Below, piece after piece: positions 27,673 through 36,446 of a stretch of DNA of 64,000 nt. Below the pieces are notes generated by a model. It had not been told where the DNA came from, searched no databases, and was given only the letters and a program-made list of their open reading frames with translations. Numbering within the stretch: the first letter of the stretch is position 1; every line of letters begins with the position of its first letter. This DNA comes from Phycisphaeraceae bacterium. GTDB taxonomy: Bacteria > Planctomycetota > Phycisphaerae > Phycisphaerales > Phycisphaeraceae. Location of the stretch: the NCBI GenBank assembly GCA_020851465.1, contig JADZCR010000001.1:186001-250000 (forward strand), given 5' to 3'. The translations under genes were made by a program, and so were the position numbers.

Positions 27673-28500
27673 TCAGACGGCCGCAGGCTGATTCCGCGGT
27701 TTGTTCTCGATCCTTCCCAGCCACATCGACAAATCCCATTTCGGATCGCCGGTGAGGAAGCGCCAGAGTTTGACGCGCTGCACGTACTCAATGCGCACTT
27801 CGTTGCCGTACCAACGGTGGTTGGTGCTGAGGATCTGTCGAATCTCCGGATCGTCGATGTCCTCTGTGTTCCACAAGCGGAGCTGGCGCACGGTCGGATT
27901 GACGCGGAGCTTGAGCATGTGCCGCGTGCGGTCGGTGAGATTGGGCTGGGCACAGTGCCAGATGCCGTGATGCGTGGCGATGACGGTGCCGGCCTTGCAA
28001 ACGATGCAATGCTGACCGAGGAAGTTTTGATAGCGGTTGATGTCGAACGTGTTGACTTGTCGGAAGTGGCTTCCGGGTACGACCATGGTGCCGCCCATCT
28101 CACGCGGCGTGTCGTGCGGGAAGTAATAGAACTGCACGTCGAAGTGCGTGCGCGTGTCGATGATGGCGTCGGCGTGCAGAGCCTGCGCTTCGTGGCGGCC
28201 GGGGGGAACGGTGTGGTTCGCGTGATGGTCGTACAACGGGTCAGGCCCCACGAGCGAGTGCATGATTCCCTGAAAGCGCGGGTGGTCGAACACCGCACGC
28301 ACACCGGGCATGTTTTCAAACATCCGCGACAACGGCGTGCCCGACTTCGCGTAGCCATACCAACCGCCGGTCTCCTTCGACTGAAGCTCGGCAAGAGCCT
28401 TGGTATTAAGCTCGGCAGGGATGAGACTGTCGAACTGAAGAAAACCATCCGCGACAAAGCGCGCCATCTGCTTACTGGTCAGGAGGAGTGATTTATCCAT
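27673..28500 (-). CDS. Phytanoyl-CoA dioxygenase family protein, paralogue 1
   Basis: 275 residues from ATG 28500, chosen because AGGGA lies 9 bp upstream and the homology with its neighbour starts here; a longer frame from 28620 adds 40 unrelated residues. The Fe(II) triad is H109-x-D111 (LHADAIID) and H182 (WHCAQPN), with R192 for 2-oxoglutarate. Landmarks shared with the next gene are SLVGPDPLYDHH, TPREMGGTMVVPGSHFRQVN and RQLRLWNTED. It hydroxylates an unknown small molecule. It is 68 bp after paralogue 2 on the same strand. Confidence 0.88.
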   Translation of the reverse strand: MDKSLLLTSKQMARFVADGFLQFDSLIPAELNTKALAELQSKETGGWYGYAKSGTPLSRMFENMPGVRAVFDHPRFQGIMHSLVGPDPLYDHHANHTVPPGRHEAQALHADAIIDTRTHFDVQFYYFPHDTPREMGGTMVVPGSHFRQVNTFDINRYQNFLGQHCIVCKAGTVIATHHGIWHCAQPNLTDRTRHMLKLRVNPTVRQLRLWNTEDIDDPEIRQILSTNHRWYGNEVRIEYVQRVKLWRFLTGDPKWDLSMWLGRIENKPRNQPAAV

Positions 28501-28568
28501 GTGCGTGATCCCTGGAGCTTCGGAACAATTTCTTCCGGTGCGGCGAAACGAAGCGCGAGGCTTCATCG

Positions 28569-29393
28569 TCACGTCGCAGCGGGCACGTTCTCCGGTTTGT
28601 TTTCCAATCGTCCCAGCCAATAGCCTGCGTCGAATTTCTCGTTGCCGGTGATAAATCGCCAGAGTTTGATGCGCTGCACGATTTCGATGCGGTCGTCGTT
28701 GCCGTACCAGCCGTGGCTGCGACCAAGGATGCCGTCGATTTCCGGGTTATCCAGATCGTCGGTGTTCCAGAGTCGGAGCTGCCTGACCATCGGGTTGAGT
28801 CGGACCTTGAACATGTAGCGTGTCTGCTCGGTGTGATTGGACTGCGCACAATGCCAGACGCCGTGGTGACCGACCACGATCGTGCCGGCCTTGCACACGA
28901 TGGGGTGCTGGCCGAGGAAGTTCTGATGGCGGGCGATATCGCTTTCGTTGACCTGCCGGAAATGACTGCCGGGCAGAAACATCGTGCCGCCCATTTCGCG
29001 CGGCGTGTCATGCGCGAAGTAGAAAATCTGGATGTCAAAGTCCAGCCGGGTGTCGATGATGGCGTCGGCGTGCCACAGGTGCCTCTGCTGCGCACGCGGC
29101 GGAACAATGTGGACGTGGTGATGGTCGTAGCGCGGCTCCGGGCCAACGAGCGAGTGAATGATCGCACGCACCTTCGGCAGCGCGAGCATGGCACCGACGC
29201 CCGATGAATCCCGCCACTTGCTCGACAACGGCTCACCTCGATAGCCGCCGCTGTGTGGCCAGGGCTGCTCCTCAAACTCCCGGATCGCAGCTCGATTGAT
29301 CTCCGGCGGCACCAGTTGGTCGAAACGGAGAAAGCCATCCGTCACAAAGTTGGCCATCTGCCGGGTGGTGAGAAGATTCTTTGAGTCAGACAT
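28569..29393 (-). CDS. Phytanoyl-CoA dioxygenase family protein, paralogue 2
   Basis: 274 residues from ATG 29393; a frame from 29426 would add 11. The order of motifs matches paralogue 1: LVGPEPRYDHHH, the metal-binding LWHADAIID, TPREMGGTMFLPGSHFRQVN, the distal WHCAQSN and LRLWNTDD. Both copies keep the full iron triad, so both should be active, perhaps on related substrates. The pair looks like a tandem duplication that has diverged well, since the sequence between the motifs differs. It is preceded by a small unknown gene 36 bp upstream. Confidence 0.88.
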   Translation of the reverse strand: MSDSKNLLTTRQMANFVTDGFLRFDQLVPPEINRAAIREFEEQPWPHSGGYRGEPLSSKWRDSSGVGAMLALPKVRAIIHSLVGPEPRYDHHHVHIVPPRAQQRHLWHADAIIDTRLDFDIQIFYFAHDTPREMGGTMFLPGSHFRQVNESDIARHQNFLGQHPIVCKAGTIVVGHHGVWHCAQSNHTEQTRYMFKVRLNPMVRQLRLWNTDDLDNPEIDGILGRSHGWYGNDDRIEIVQRIKLWRFITGNEKFDAGYWLGRLENKPENVPAAT

Positions 29394-29429
29394 GGCTTGA
29401 TCCGTTACCAATGCTTCCGCTGCCAATCA

Positions 29430-29741
29430 TCAGACGGACGACTGCTGCTTTTGCGGCACAGGCAAATCCACGTCCACCATCTTTTCGAGTACGTACTCGA
29501 ACTTCAGATAACTGGTGGTGTATTCCATACCCGGATAGGCGGGGATCTGTTGTGGAAGCTGAATGACGCGCCAACCGTCCTTCATCGCTTCGAGAACAGA
29601 GTCATACGGCGGACGGTCGCTGTCACCCGTGGTGTGCGTTTCCCGGCCGGTGCCGTCGTAGATGGTCCAGGCTCCGACACTCGAACCTAGGTCGGGAGTG
29701 CTCAGGTAGAGAATCATGAGTTGCTGACGAAAAGTTGGCAT
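29430..29741 (-). CDS. Small protein of unknown function
   Basis: 103 residues. The central part reads WTIYDGTGRETHTTGDSD and then a well-ordered second half PPYDSVLEAMKDGWRVIQLP, PAYPGMEYTTSYLKFEYVLEK. There is no signal peptide, membrane segment or metal motif. It is the first gene of the run with the PhyH paralogues and ends 36 bp before them, so it may belong to their operon. I recognise no family. Confidence 0.65.
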   Translation of the reverse strand: MPTFRQQLMILYLSTPDLGSSVGAWTIYDGTGRETHTTGDSDRPPYDSVLEAMKDGWRVIQLPQQIPAYPGMEYTTSYLKFEYVLEKMVDVDLPVPQKQQSSV

Positions 29742-30244
29742 GTCATATCCGCATCAAGATCAGGAATCGAAAAAGCGAAACTGCTGCAGAGGTCATTTTC
29801 GCAGCGCGCGACGCGGGCATTTTAACGAAGGCCGACCGGATCACGCACCGCCACGGACGGCGACGGATCACATCATCCGCAACTCCGATCCAAGCCACCC
29901 CATCCGCCCCGAATGGAGCGGAAAGAAATTTGCAAAATAAAAAGTTCACTATGCAATAAACTATCCCACTTAGACGTTGTACTGTTGTATTTTTATTTTA
30001 CCGAAGGTCGAGAGACACCCGGCTGCGACAATCGACTCGTGAATCACATCAAAGCTCTGCTGCGAACCGCAAAACCAAAGGACCACGATTGACAGGTTTA
30101 ACACGTCCAACGAGCTTGGTAATTTTCCATATCTCTTTTATTTGAAGTGTATTAGATAAAAATTGCGCCTTTTGGTTCTGGAATCAGCGTCGGGATTGGT
30201 CGGCGGGTCTGCCGTGCTCCGCAGGCCGGGTAAAGGCTCTTAAC
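29742..30244. promoter_or_regulatory. AT-rich intergenic region with putative promoter of the GH17-GT2 gene
   Basis: No gene is supported here. From about 29930 to 30180 the sequence is clearly richer in A and T than its surroundings. TTGGTA at 30116-30121 and TATTTG at 30139-30144 are 17 bp apart and form a weak sigma70-like promoter on the plus strand. A promoter for the minus-strand small gene at 29741 must also lie here but was not identified. Confidence 0.3.
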
Positions 30245-30514
30245 ATGTGGACTTTTCTAACCTTGTCTGCTATTTTTATGCTCCTGCGGGCAGATTCCGC
30301 AGTCGTGGGAATTGTGCGTAGTGGTCGTTCGCTCGGGCGCTGCGGGCAAACCCCATGGGTTCAGGGCTTCTTGTCTTCATGGACCGTCCTGGTCCTACCC
30401 TGCCCCATTTTTAAGCCAATCAGAGCGCGTTTCGGTTGTCCGGCCCAATGTCAGGCCGGGCGATGGCCGACACGAAAGAGTGGGTACGGCGAAAGCCGTC
30501 AAGGCTGTCCTTCT
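30245..30514 (+). ncRNA. Hairpin-rich leader upstream of the GH17-GT2 gene
   Basis: An in-frame ATG at 30245 exists, but the encoded 90 residues are Cys/Arg-rich and unlike any domain, so this is read as a leader. Perfect hairpins are AACCC/GGGTT (about 30350-30362), GGACC/GGTCC (about 30381-30395), a CAGGG/CCCTG stem around it followed by ATTTTT near 30408-30413, CCGGCC/GGCCGG (about 30440-30459), and ACGGC-GAAA-GCCGT (about 30486-30499), 16 bases before the start codon. The CCCTG arm plus T-run could be a terminator. A fragment GGGCAAACC recalls the c-di-GMP-I riboswitch, but its other conserved parts are absent. Confidence 0.4.
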
Positions 30515-33388
30515 ATGAACAGGTCCACGTCTATCGCATTGATTCTCGCGCTGGTGATGTTCCTCAACTTTGTCGCCTGGGGCCTCTCCCCTCGCGGCAC
30601 GGGTGACATCGAGGCCCATGCCTTTTCGCACCTCCCGGGTATCACCTACTCGCCCTACCGTGAAGGACAGGATCCCACCAAAGGGAGCATTCCCAACCCA
30701 CGGCTGATTGATGAAGACTTCGCCATCCTCAGCGGCAAGGTACAGGCGATTCGTACCTACGGCTCAACAAAAGGTCTGGAAGTCATCCCCGCGCTGGCAG
30801 CCAAACACGGGCTGCGGGTAATCCAGACCGCATGGCTCGACGGCAACCGCCAAACCAACGAGGCGGAAATCAATGAGTTGATCGCCAGCACGCACCGCAA
30901 TCCCAATGTCGAAGCCGTTCTGGTCGGCAACGAAGTGGTGTACCGCGGTGATCTGGCGGACCCCAACGATCCGCAGAACAACTGGGTGACCTATCTGCCC
31001 GCAGGCGTCAAGCCGACCAGCGCAGCCAAGGCGGATGAAAACAACCCGATCGAATGGGAAGCCGCAAAACGAGCCAACACCCATCGTCAAAAGCAGACGG
31101 TCGAAGAACTCATCAAGCACCTTGATCGCGTGAAGAAAGAGAGCCGCTTCGGCGTGCCTGTCAGCGCCAGCGAGCAGTACCACGTTTATCTGGAGCACCC
31201 AAAGCTCGCCGAGGCTGTGGACTTCATCGCCATCCACGTCTTCCCCTACTGGGAAGGCAAGACGGTGGACGAAGCGGTGACTTTTGCCGAGCAGAACATC
31301 GAAGCGGTTCGCAAAGCCTATCCGAACAAGGAGGTCGTCGTCACTGAAATCGGCTGGCCCAGCGGCGGGGAGTTCCGCCTCGGCGCAGTACCCAGCGCGT
31401 GGAATCAGGAGCAGTTTGTCCGCGAGTTTGTCAGCCGGACGATGCAGCGGCGCTATTTCATCTTCCAAGCGTTTGACGAGCCATGGAAAGGTGTCGGCGA
31501 CGCGCAGTTAGGCGACAGCGAAGGCAGCGTCGGCGCACACTGGGGTCTCTGGGATAAGAACCGTCACGCCAAGTTCGACTGGGAAAAGCCTTCATACGCG
31601 GGTGTGCCGTGGATGACGCAATGGCTGGCCGCCACCGCCGCTGGCATGATCCTCAGCGCCGTCTTCATCTTCCGCTATCACGAGAAATTCCGCTTTGAAG
31701 GACTGGCTTTCTTCTGCGTCATGCTTCAGGCAGCCGTCTCGGTCCTCACCTATGTGGGGCTGGTGCCGACGATGGCGTGGCTGACGCCTTCCGCCAAGCT
31801 GCTCTGGATTCTCCTTTTCCCTGCGCAGCTTGTGATGATGGGGATCGTCATCATTCAAGCGCAGGAGGTCAGCGAGATGCTCTGGGTCAAGCGGTGGCGT
31901 CGCCGGTTTGAACCCCACGTCCACCCGCTGCCGGCGAATCGTTACCCGATGGTTTCACTGCACATCGCCTGCTGCAACGAGCCGCCGCACATGGTGATCC
32001 GTTCGCTCGAATCACTCGCGGCGCTGGACTATCCGAATCTTGAAGTGCTGGTCATCGACAACAACACGAGCGATGAATCCAAATGGAGACCGCTCGAAGC
32101 CTGGTGTGCCCAGTCGGGCGTCGCGGGACAGAATCGGTTCCGCTTTTTCCATCTGGAAAAATGGCCCGGCTACAAGGCCGGCGCGTTGAACTTTGCCCTC
32201 ACGCAGACCGCACCTGAGGCGCAGGTCGTCGGCGTGCTCGATGCTGACTACATCGTCAAGCCCGAATGGCTGCGCGAGGTCATGCCCTACTTCAACGATC
32301 CGAAAGTCGGCCTGGTGCAGGGACCGCAGGACCATCGCTCCTGGAAGAAAAACGCCTTCAAGGAAATGATGAACTGGGAGTATCGCGGATTCTTCCACAT
32401 CGGCATGGTTCATCGCAACGAATACGATGCGATCATCCAGCACGGCACGATGTGTCTGATCCGCAAGTCGGCTCTGGAACAGGTCGGCCGCTGGGGTGAA
32501 TGGTGCATTTGCGAGGACGCGGAGCTTGGTCTGCGTCTCATGCAGCACGACTACGAAACCGTGTACATGGAAGAGTCGTACGGCTTTGGCGTCGTACCCG
32601 ACACGCTGGCAGCCTATAAGAAACAGCGGTTCCGCTGGGCCTACGGAGCGATCCAGATTCTCCGCGGGCACTGGAAGAGCCTGCTCCCCTGGTCGCGCAA
32701 CGGCCTGTCGCTGTCGCAGAAGTACCACTTCATCGCCGGCTGGCTCCCGTGGCTGGGTGACGCGCTGCACCTGGTTTTCACCCTGCTGCTTTTGCTGGGT
32801 ACGGCTGCGCTGGTCTTTCTGCCGCGTCACTTCATGATGCCGATCGTTGCGTTCCTCATCCCGCCGATGGCGCTGGCGGTGTTCAACATCGTGCGCTCGG
32901 TGTGGCTGTATAAGGAGCGGGTCGCGTGCACCTGGCCGCAGCGCATCGGGGCGTGCATCGCCGGGCTGGGATTGACCTACACCATCGGTCGGGCGTGTCT
33001 GACGGGGCTGGTGTATTCCGGGCGTCCGTTCTATCGCACGCCCAAGTGCGAGAAGATGTCCGCCCTGTGGCGCAGCCTTGCCATGGCGCGTGATGAAATG
33101 GTGCTGCTGACGCTTCTCTGGTCGGGTATCGCGGGCATCGTCTATATTCGAGGAAGCTGGCAAAACCCGCAGACGCTGGTGTGGATGACGAGCCTGGCGC
33201 TCCAGTCGATCCCGTACCTCGCGGCCGTGGTGACTGCGGTGGTGGCAGGCACGAACCTGCAATCGCTCTCAGTCTTCGCCGGGCCTTTGGCGCAGCGCGG
33301 TCGATGGACGCAGCTCGAAGCCCGTCGCGCCCGCCGGATGCGCTCGGTGGTGTCGGCTCCAGCCAACAGTTCCGCCGCCACGACGTAA
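30515..33388 (+). CDS. GH17-GT2 fusion, NdvB-like membrane beta-glucan synthase
   Basis: 957 residues from ATG 30515. Residues 5-24 are a signal anchor. A GH17-like domain covers about 35-355 with both catalytic Glu: E140 (LVGNEV) and E278 (VVTEIGWPS). Three membrane segments (about 370-450) lead to a GT2 domain (about 475-730) with DAD at 576-578, CEDAELGLR and QRFRW. More membrane segments end the protein. This order matches NdvB-type enzymes that make beta-1,3 or 1,3/1,6 glucans. The GH17 part faces the periplasm and may branch, cyclise or trim the chain. It stands alone, after a long leader. Confidence 0.88.
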   Translation: MNRSTSIALILALVMFLNFVAWGLSPRGTGDIEAHAFSHLPGITYSPYREGQDPTKGSIPNPRLIDEDFAILSGKVQAIRTYGSTKGLEVIPALAAKHGLRVIQTAWLDGNRQTNEAEINELIASTHRNPNVEAVLVGNEVVYRGDLADPNDPQNNWVTYLPAGVKPTSAAKADENNPIEWEAAKRANTHRQKQTVEELIKHLDRVKKESRFGVPVSASEQYHVYLEHPKLAEAVDFIAIHVFPYWEGKTVDEAVTFAEQNIEAVRKAYPNKEVVVTEIGWPSGGEFRLGAVPSAWNQEQFVREFVSRTMQRRYFIFQAFDEPWKGVGDAQLGDSEGSVGAHWGLWDKNRHAKFDWEKPSYAGVPWMTQWLAATAAGMILSAVFIFRYHEKFRFEGLAFFCVMLQAAVSVLTYVGLVPTMAWLTPSAKLLWILLFPAQLVMMGIVIIQAQEVSEMLWVKRWRRRFEPHVHPLPANRYPMVSLHIACCNEPPHMVIRSLESLAALDYPNLEVLVIDNNTSDESKWRPLEAWCAQSGVAGQNRFRFFHLEKWPGYKAGALNFALTQTAPEAQVVGVLDADYIVKPEWLREVMPYFNDPKVGLVQGPQDHRSWKKNAFKEMMNWEYRGFFHIGMVHRNEYDAIIQHGTMCLIRKSALEQVGRWGEWCICEDAELGLRLMQHDYETVYMEESYGFGVVPDTLAAYKKQRFRWAYGAIQILRGHWKSLLPWSRNGLSLSQKYHFIAGWLPWLGDALHLVFTLLLLLGTAALVFLPRHFMMPIVAFLIPPMALAVFNIVRSVWLYKERVACTWPQRIGACIAGLGLTYTIGRACLTGLVYSGRPFYRTPKCEKMSALWRSLAMARDEMVLLTLLWSGIAGIVYIRGSWQNPQTLVWMTSLALQSIPYLAAVVTAVVAGTNLQSLSVFAGPLAQRGRWTQLEARRARRMRSVVSAPANSSAATT

Positions 33389-33418
33389 AAATATCGACAT
33401 TCGCACGGTGACCGCCGT

Positions 33419-33443
33419 GTCAACCCTGTGCGATGCGGTTGAC
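33419..33443. terminator. Hairpin between convergent genes
   Basis: The perfect 7-bp arms GTCAACC and GGTTGAC enclose 11 bases in the 74-bp gap between the GH17-GT2 gene (plus) and the PBP4-like gene (minus). A second overlapping stem (CACGG/CCGTG) lies just before it. The position suits a bidirectional terminator, but no T-run is seen. Confidence 0.4.
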
Positions 33444-33462
33444 GGACGATCGGGAAATCGTG

Positions 33463-35025
33463 TTATCGCTTTTTCTGGGCGTCCACAGCCGCCTCAGGTG
33501 CGGGCGTGCCCTGTTGATCCAGCAACAGGATGATGCGGTCCTGAAGATCCTGAATGTGCCCGATCGTAATGGGTGCTCTGAAATTATTGAAAAGCAGGGA
33601 AAAGGCGAAGGTCCGCTCGCCTGTGCCGTCGGGTACCACGATGTAACCGCTGATCGTCACCACGCCGGCGATGTAGCCGGTCTTGGGATACAGCCGCCCG
33701 GTGAGTTGGCGTTTGAGGTCTTTGAAACGATGCTTGAGGTTGTCCTCGACATCGTTGATGGAAAGGCTGTCACGGAAGATCGGCCAGAGACGGGCGTCCT
33801 TCCTCATCGCGGCGAGCAGACCGACCATCACACCAGCAGTCACGCGATTGTCCCGGCTCATTCCGCTTCCATCGGCGATGGAAACGGACGCTGACTGCGT
33901 CTGAAGCTCCTCGCTGAGAAACCGGCGGACGGCGGCGGCGCCGTTATCCCAACTGCCGGGCGCGCCCGTCAAAGCGCGACCCATTCGCTTGAAAAGCGAC
34001 TCGGCGAACAGATTCTGTGAATCCTTGTTGCAACGCTGAAGCACCAGCGGGAGCGTGGTCTCGACAGCGTAAATCGCTCGACCTGCGGGTAGAGACTCCT
34101 CCGCATCCGGACGGGCGATCGCATCGACCTTGATCCCCGCCTGGCCAAGCCGATCGGCCAGAATCTGCGCGAAGAAAATCGGCGGATCGTGGATCGTCAC
34201 CGTGGTCGCCTGCGTACGTCGTGTCTTGACCTGGCCGGAAAAGGTGATTTCGTTCGTGTCGGTTTTGCGATTGACGATGAAGCGGTCATTGTTCCCGGTG
34301 ACGACGCGGTTAGTCGTCGGCAGAAACGGAGCGGAGGGAATGAGCCGGACCTTCGCACCCTGCCCTCGCGTCGTCGGCTCCGCGTACACATCAATGCAGT
34401 TGTCGTAGAAGTTCACCCCGCCCACCTGAGCACAATACCACGCGCTGAGCTGACCCTGCGGCCAGGAGGGATGAACAAAGTCGCGGTCGAACACGCGATC
34501 ATCCACCACCAGTCTCGCAACGCGCTGGAGGCCCGCTGATTTGGCCGCCTTGACGAAACCGTTGAGCTGATCTTCGACATCAAGGTTATGGAGTCGCAGC
34601 AGGTCGGGGTCACCCAGCGCCGGATCGCCGTCACCGTGAATGATGAGCACCGGTCCTGACGCCGGCGCTGATGCGGTGCCGGCCAACGGCCGATTCGCCT
34701 GTGCTTTCCAATCCTCCGGCTGGACCAGCCGCATCTCGGTACGGAAGACAAAATCCGGCCCAAGTGTTTTCAAGGCTGCGGCTGTGGTCACAACCTTCAT
34801 GTTGCTGGCGGGCATGAGCGGATCGTCAGGATTGATCTGCGCGACGCGCTTGCCGGTGTTGAGATCAACGATGCAAATGCCGATGTCCGTCTGCCGCAGG
34901 TCGGCGGCATTCACCAGTGCCCGTACCTGACTCTGAAGATCCGCCGCCTGTGCCGGTGCAGAAATCAGCAGACCCAGCGCAAACAGCGCTGCCAGACGAC
35001 CCGAATGGTACACCCCTTTGAACAT
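33463..35025 (-). CDS. dacB: PBP4-type D-alanyl-D-alanine carboxypeptidase/endopeptidase
   Basis: 520 residues. The signal peptide is 1-27 (ending SAPAQAA). The active-site motifs are S74-x-x-K77 (MPASNMKV), the SxN-type motif near the end of the second third (DGSGMSRDN) and KTG in LYPKTGYIAG. The usual PBP4 insert domain lies between the first two motifs. It trims or cleaves peptidoglycan cross-links in the periplasm. This supports the presence of a normal peptidoglycan wall. The gene is alone and convergent with the glucan synthase gene. Confidence 0.92.
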   Translation of the reverse strand: MFKGVYHSGRLAALFALGLLISAPAQAADLQSQVRALVNAADLRQTDIGICIVDLNTGKRVAQINPDDPLMPASNMKVVTTAAALKTLGPDFVFRTEMRLVQPEDWKAQANRPLAGTASAPASGPVLIIHGDGDPALGDPDLLRLHNLDVEDQLNGFVKAAKSAGLQRVARLVVDDRVFDRDFVHPSWPQGQLSAWYCAQVGGVNFYDNCIDVYAEPTTRGQGAKVRLIPSAPFLPTTNRVVTGNNDRFIVNRKTDTNEITFSGQVKTRRTQATTVTIHDPPIFFAQILADRLGQAGIKVDAIARPDAEESLPAGRAIYAVETTLPLVLQRCNKDSQNLFAESLFKRMGRALTGAPGSWDNGAAAVRRFLSEELQTQSASVSIADGSGMSRDNRVTAGVMVGLLAAMRKDARLWPIFRDSLSINDVEDNLKHRFKDLKRQLTGRLYPKTGYIAGVVTISGYIVVPDGTGERTFAFSLLFNNFRAPITIGHIQDLQDRIILLLDQQGTPAPEAAVDAQKKR

Positions 35026-35241
35026 TTCGCCGCCGCTCCTCGAACCGTATCTCAGGATTCGTGTGTTGATTGCTCATTCCATCGACCCGCGACTCCCCGA
35101 GCCGCCGGGCCGGCACCCTGCTGTGCCGTGACAGAAATTATCGGCCTCTCGATAACCACCGCTCGACTTTACGCAGGCTCCCTTCGCAGACCGTAGCGAT
35201 GACTGCGAGAAAACAGCATCTCACCCCTCGCGGGCCGGGAA

Positions 35242-36381
35242 TTATACGGCGGTCATCTCGCTGTAAATCGAGGCGTACCGTGCGTGCATTTGCGCTTGCG
35301 TGAAATGTTCAAGCAGCCGCTTCCGTCCCGCGGAACCCATGCGGCGACGCAACTCGCTGTCACGCAGAAGCGTGACGAGATTCGCACTCAGCTTTGTTGC
35401 ATCACTGCGCGGCGAAAGCAGACCGGTCTGATGGTCCGCGACAACCTCGCCGTTACCTCCGACATCGGTGGCGGCAATGGGTAGCTCGCAGCCCATCGCT
35501 TCGAGCAGTGTGACGGAGATGCCTTCACTGAGACTGGAAAGGATGAACACATCCGCGGCAGCCATGAGACGGGGCACATCGCGCCGCACGCCGAGGAAGC
35601 GGACGCTGGACGCGATGCCCAGTTGCGCTGCCTGTGCTTCGAGTGCTGATCGCAGTTCGCCGTCACCGGCCAGGATGAACAGGGCATCGGGCAGAGATTT
35701 GAGCGTTTCTGCCATGGCGCGCAGGGCGGTGGCGTGATCTTTGACCGGATGAAAGCGTGCAACCTGAAGCACCACGGGTTGATTGTCGCGTATGCCAAGC
35801 TCAGCACGGACTTCCCGTCGCACGGTCGGAGAGACAGCCTCGAAAAGAGCGGGATCGATGCCATTGCGTACCACTTCGATCCGCGGTGCGGGGATGCCTT
35901 CGTTATTCACCAGAGCAGTTTTGACGAACTGACCGACCGCTGTGACGCGATCGTGTCGGCGCAGCAGAAACCGATTCGCCAGCACACGCTTCCAGCTTCG
36001 ATGATCGGGATAGTGCCGTCCGTGTTCGGTGAAAAGAATGGGGGCATCCGCGCGGGAAGACAGCAATCCGCGTGACAAGGCTGCGTAGAAAAACGGCGTG
36101 TATTGGTGAGCGTGGAACAGTGCGACGCGGTGTTCTTTCGCCATCGCCCGCATGCGACGGCCCACCGCACGGTCGATGCCCGGCTTGCGCGCCAGATCAA
36201 AGACATCGAAGCCCTCAGACCTGAGAAGCTCGCCCATCGGCCCGACGCTGTCGAGGCAGAAAAAGACGAAGCGAAACTGTCCGCGCAGCCGGCGGGCCAG
36301 GTCGGCAGCCAGTACCTCCGCGCCGGCGAAATACAGCCGGTGCAGGACATGCGCGATGGTCGGGAGTGCGTGTTCGTTCAT
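35242..36381 (-). CDS. GT4 family glycosyltransferase
   Basis: 379 residues. The N-terminal Rossmann domain carries HVLHRLYFAGAEVLAADLAR and the C-terminal half holds the nucleotide-sugar signature SEGISVTLLEAMGCELPI. No membrane segment is seen, so it is a cytosolic or peripheral retaining enzyme. It is the last gene of a minus-strand group of three and lies 65 bp after the O-antigen ligase-like gene. It probably adds a sugar to the glycan made by the locus. Donor and acceptor are unknown. Confidence 0.88.
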   Translation of the reverse strand: MNEHALPTIAHVLHRLYFAGAEVLAADLARRLRGQFRFVFFCLDSVGPMGELLRSEGFDVFDLARKPGIDRAVGRRMRAMAKEHRVALFHAHQYTPFFYAALSRGLLSSRADAPILFTEHGRHYPDHRSWKRVLANRFLLRRHDRVTAVGQFVKTALVNNEGIPAPRIEVVRNGIDPALFEAVSPTVRREVRAELGIRDNQPVVLQVARFHPVKDHATALRAMAETLKSLPDALFILAGDGELRSALEAQAAQLGIASSVRFLGVRRDVPRLMAAADVFILSSLSEGISVTLLEAMGCELPIAATDVGGNGEVVADHQTGLLSPRSDATKLSANLVTLLRDSELRRRMGSAGRKRLLEHFTQAQMHARYASIYSEMTAV

Positions 36382-36446
36382 GAACGGAATCGCGCAGGTA
36401 TCCGCGCCCCGATGTTTTCCGGTTTACGACAAAACTTCTCGATGGA

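Noticed and set aside
30245-30514. In-frame N-terminal extension of the GH17-GT2 protein
   Set aside because: The residues are Cys/Arg-rich and not signal-like, while MNRSTSIALI at 30515 makes a normal signal anchor.
30344-30514. c-di-GMP-I riboswitch
   Set aside because: Only GGGCAAACC and a GAAA-capped stem are seen; the GACGCAAAGCC and GGTAGC parts of the consensus are missing. It is kept as an unnamed structured leader.
32012-33262. Open frame on the minus strand (416 residues)
   Set aside because: It is antisense to the GT2 half of the fusion gene and is Arg/Gln/His-rich without any motif.
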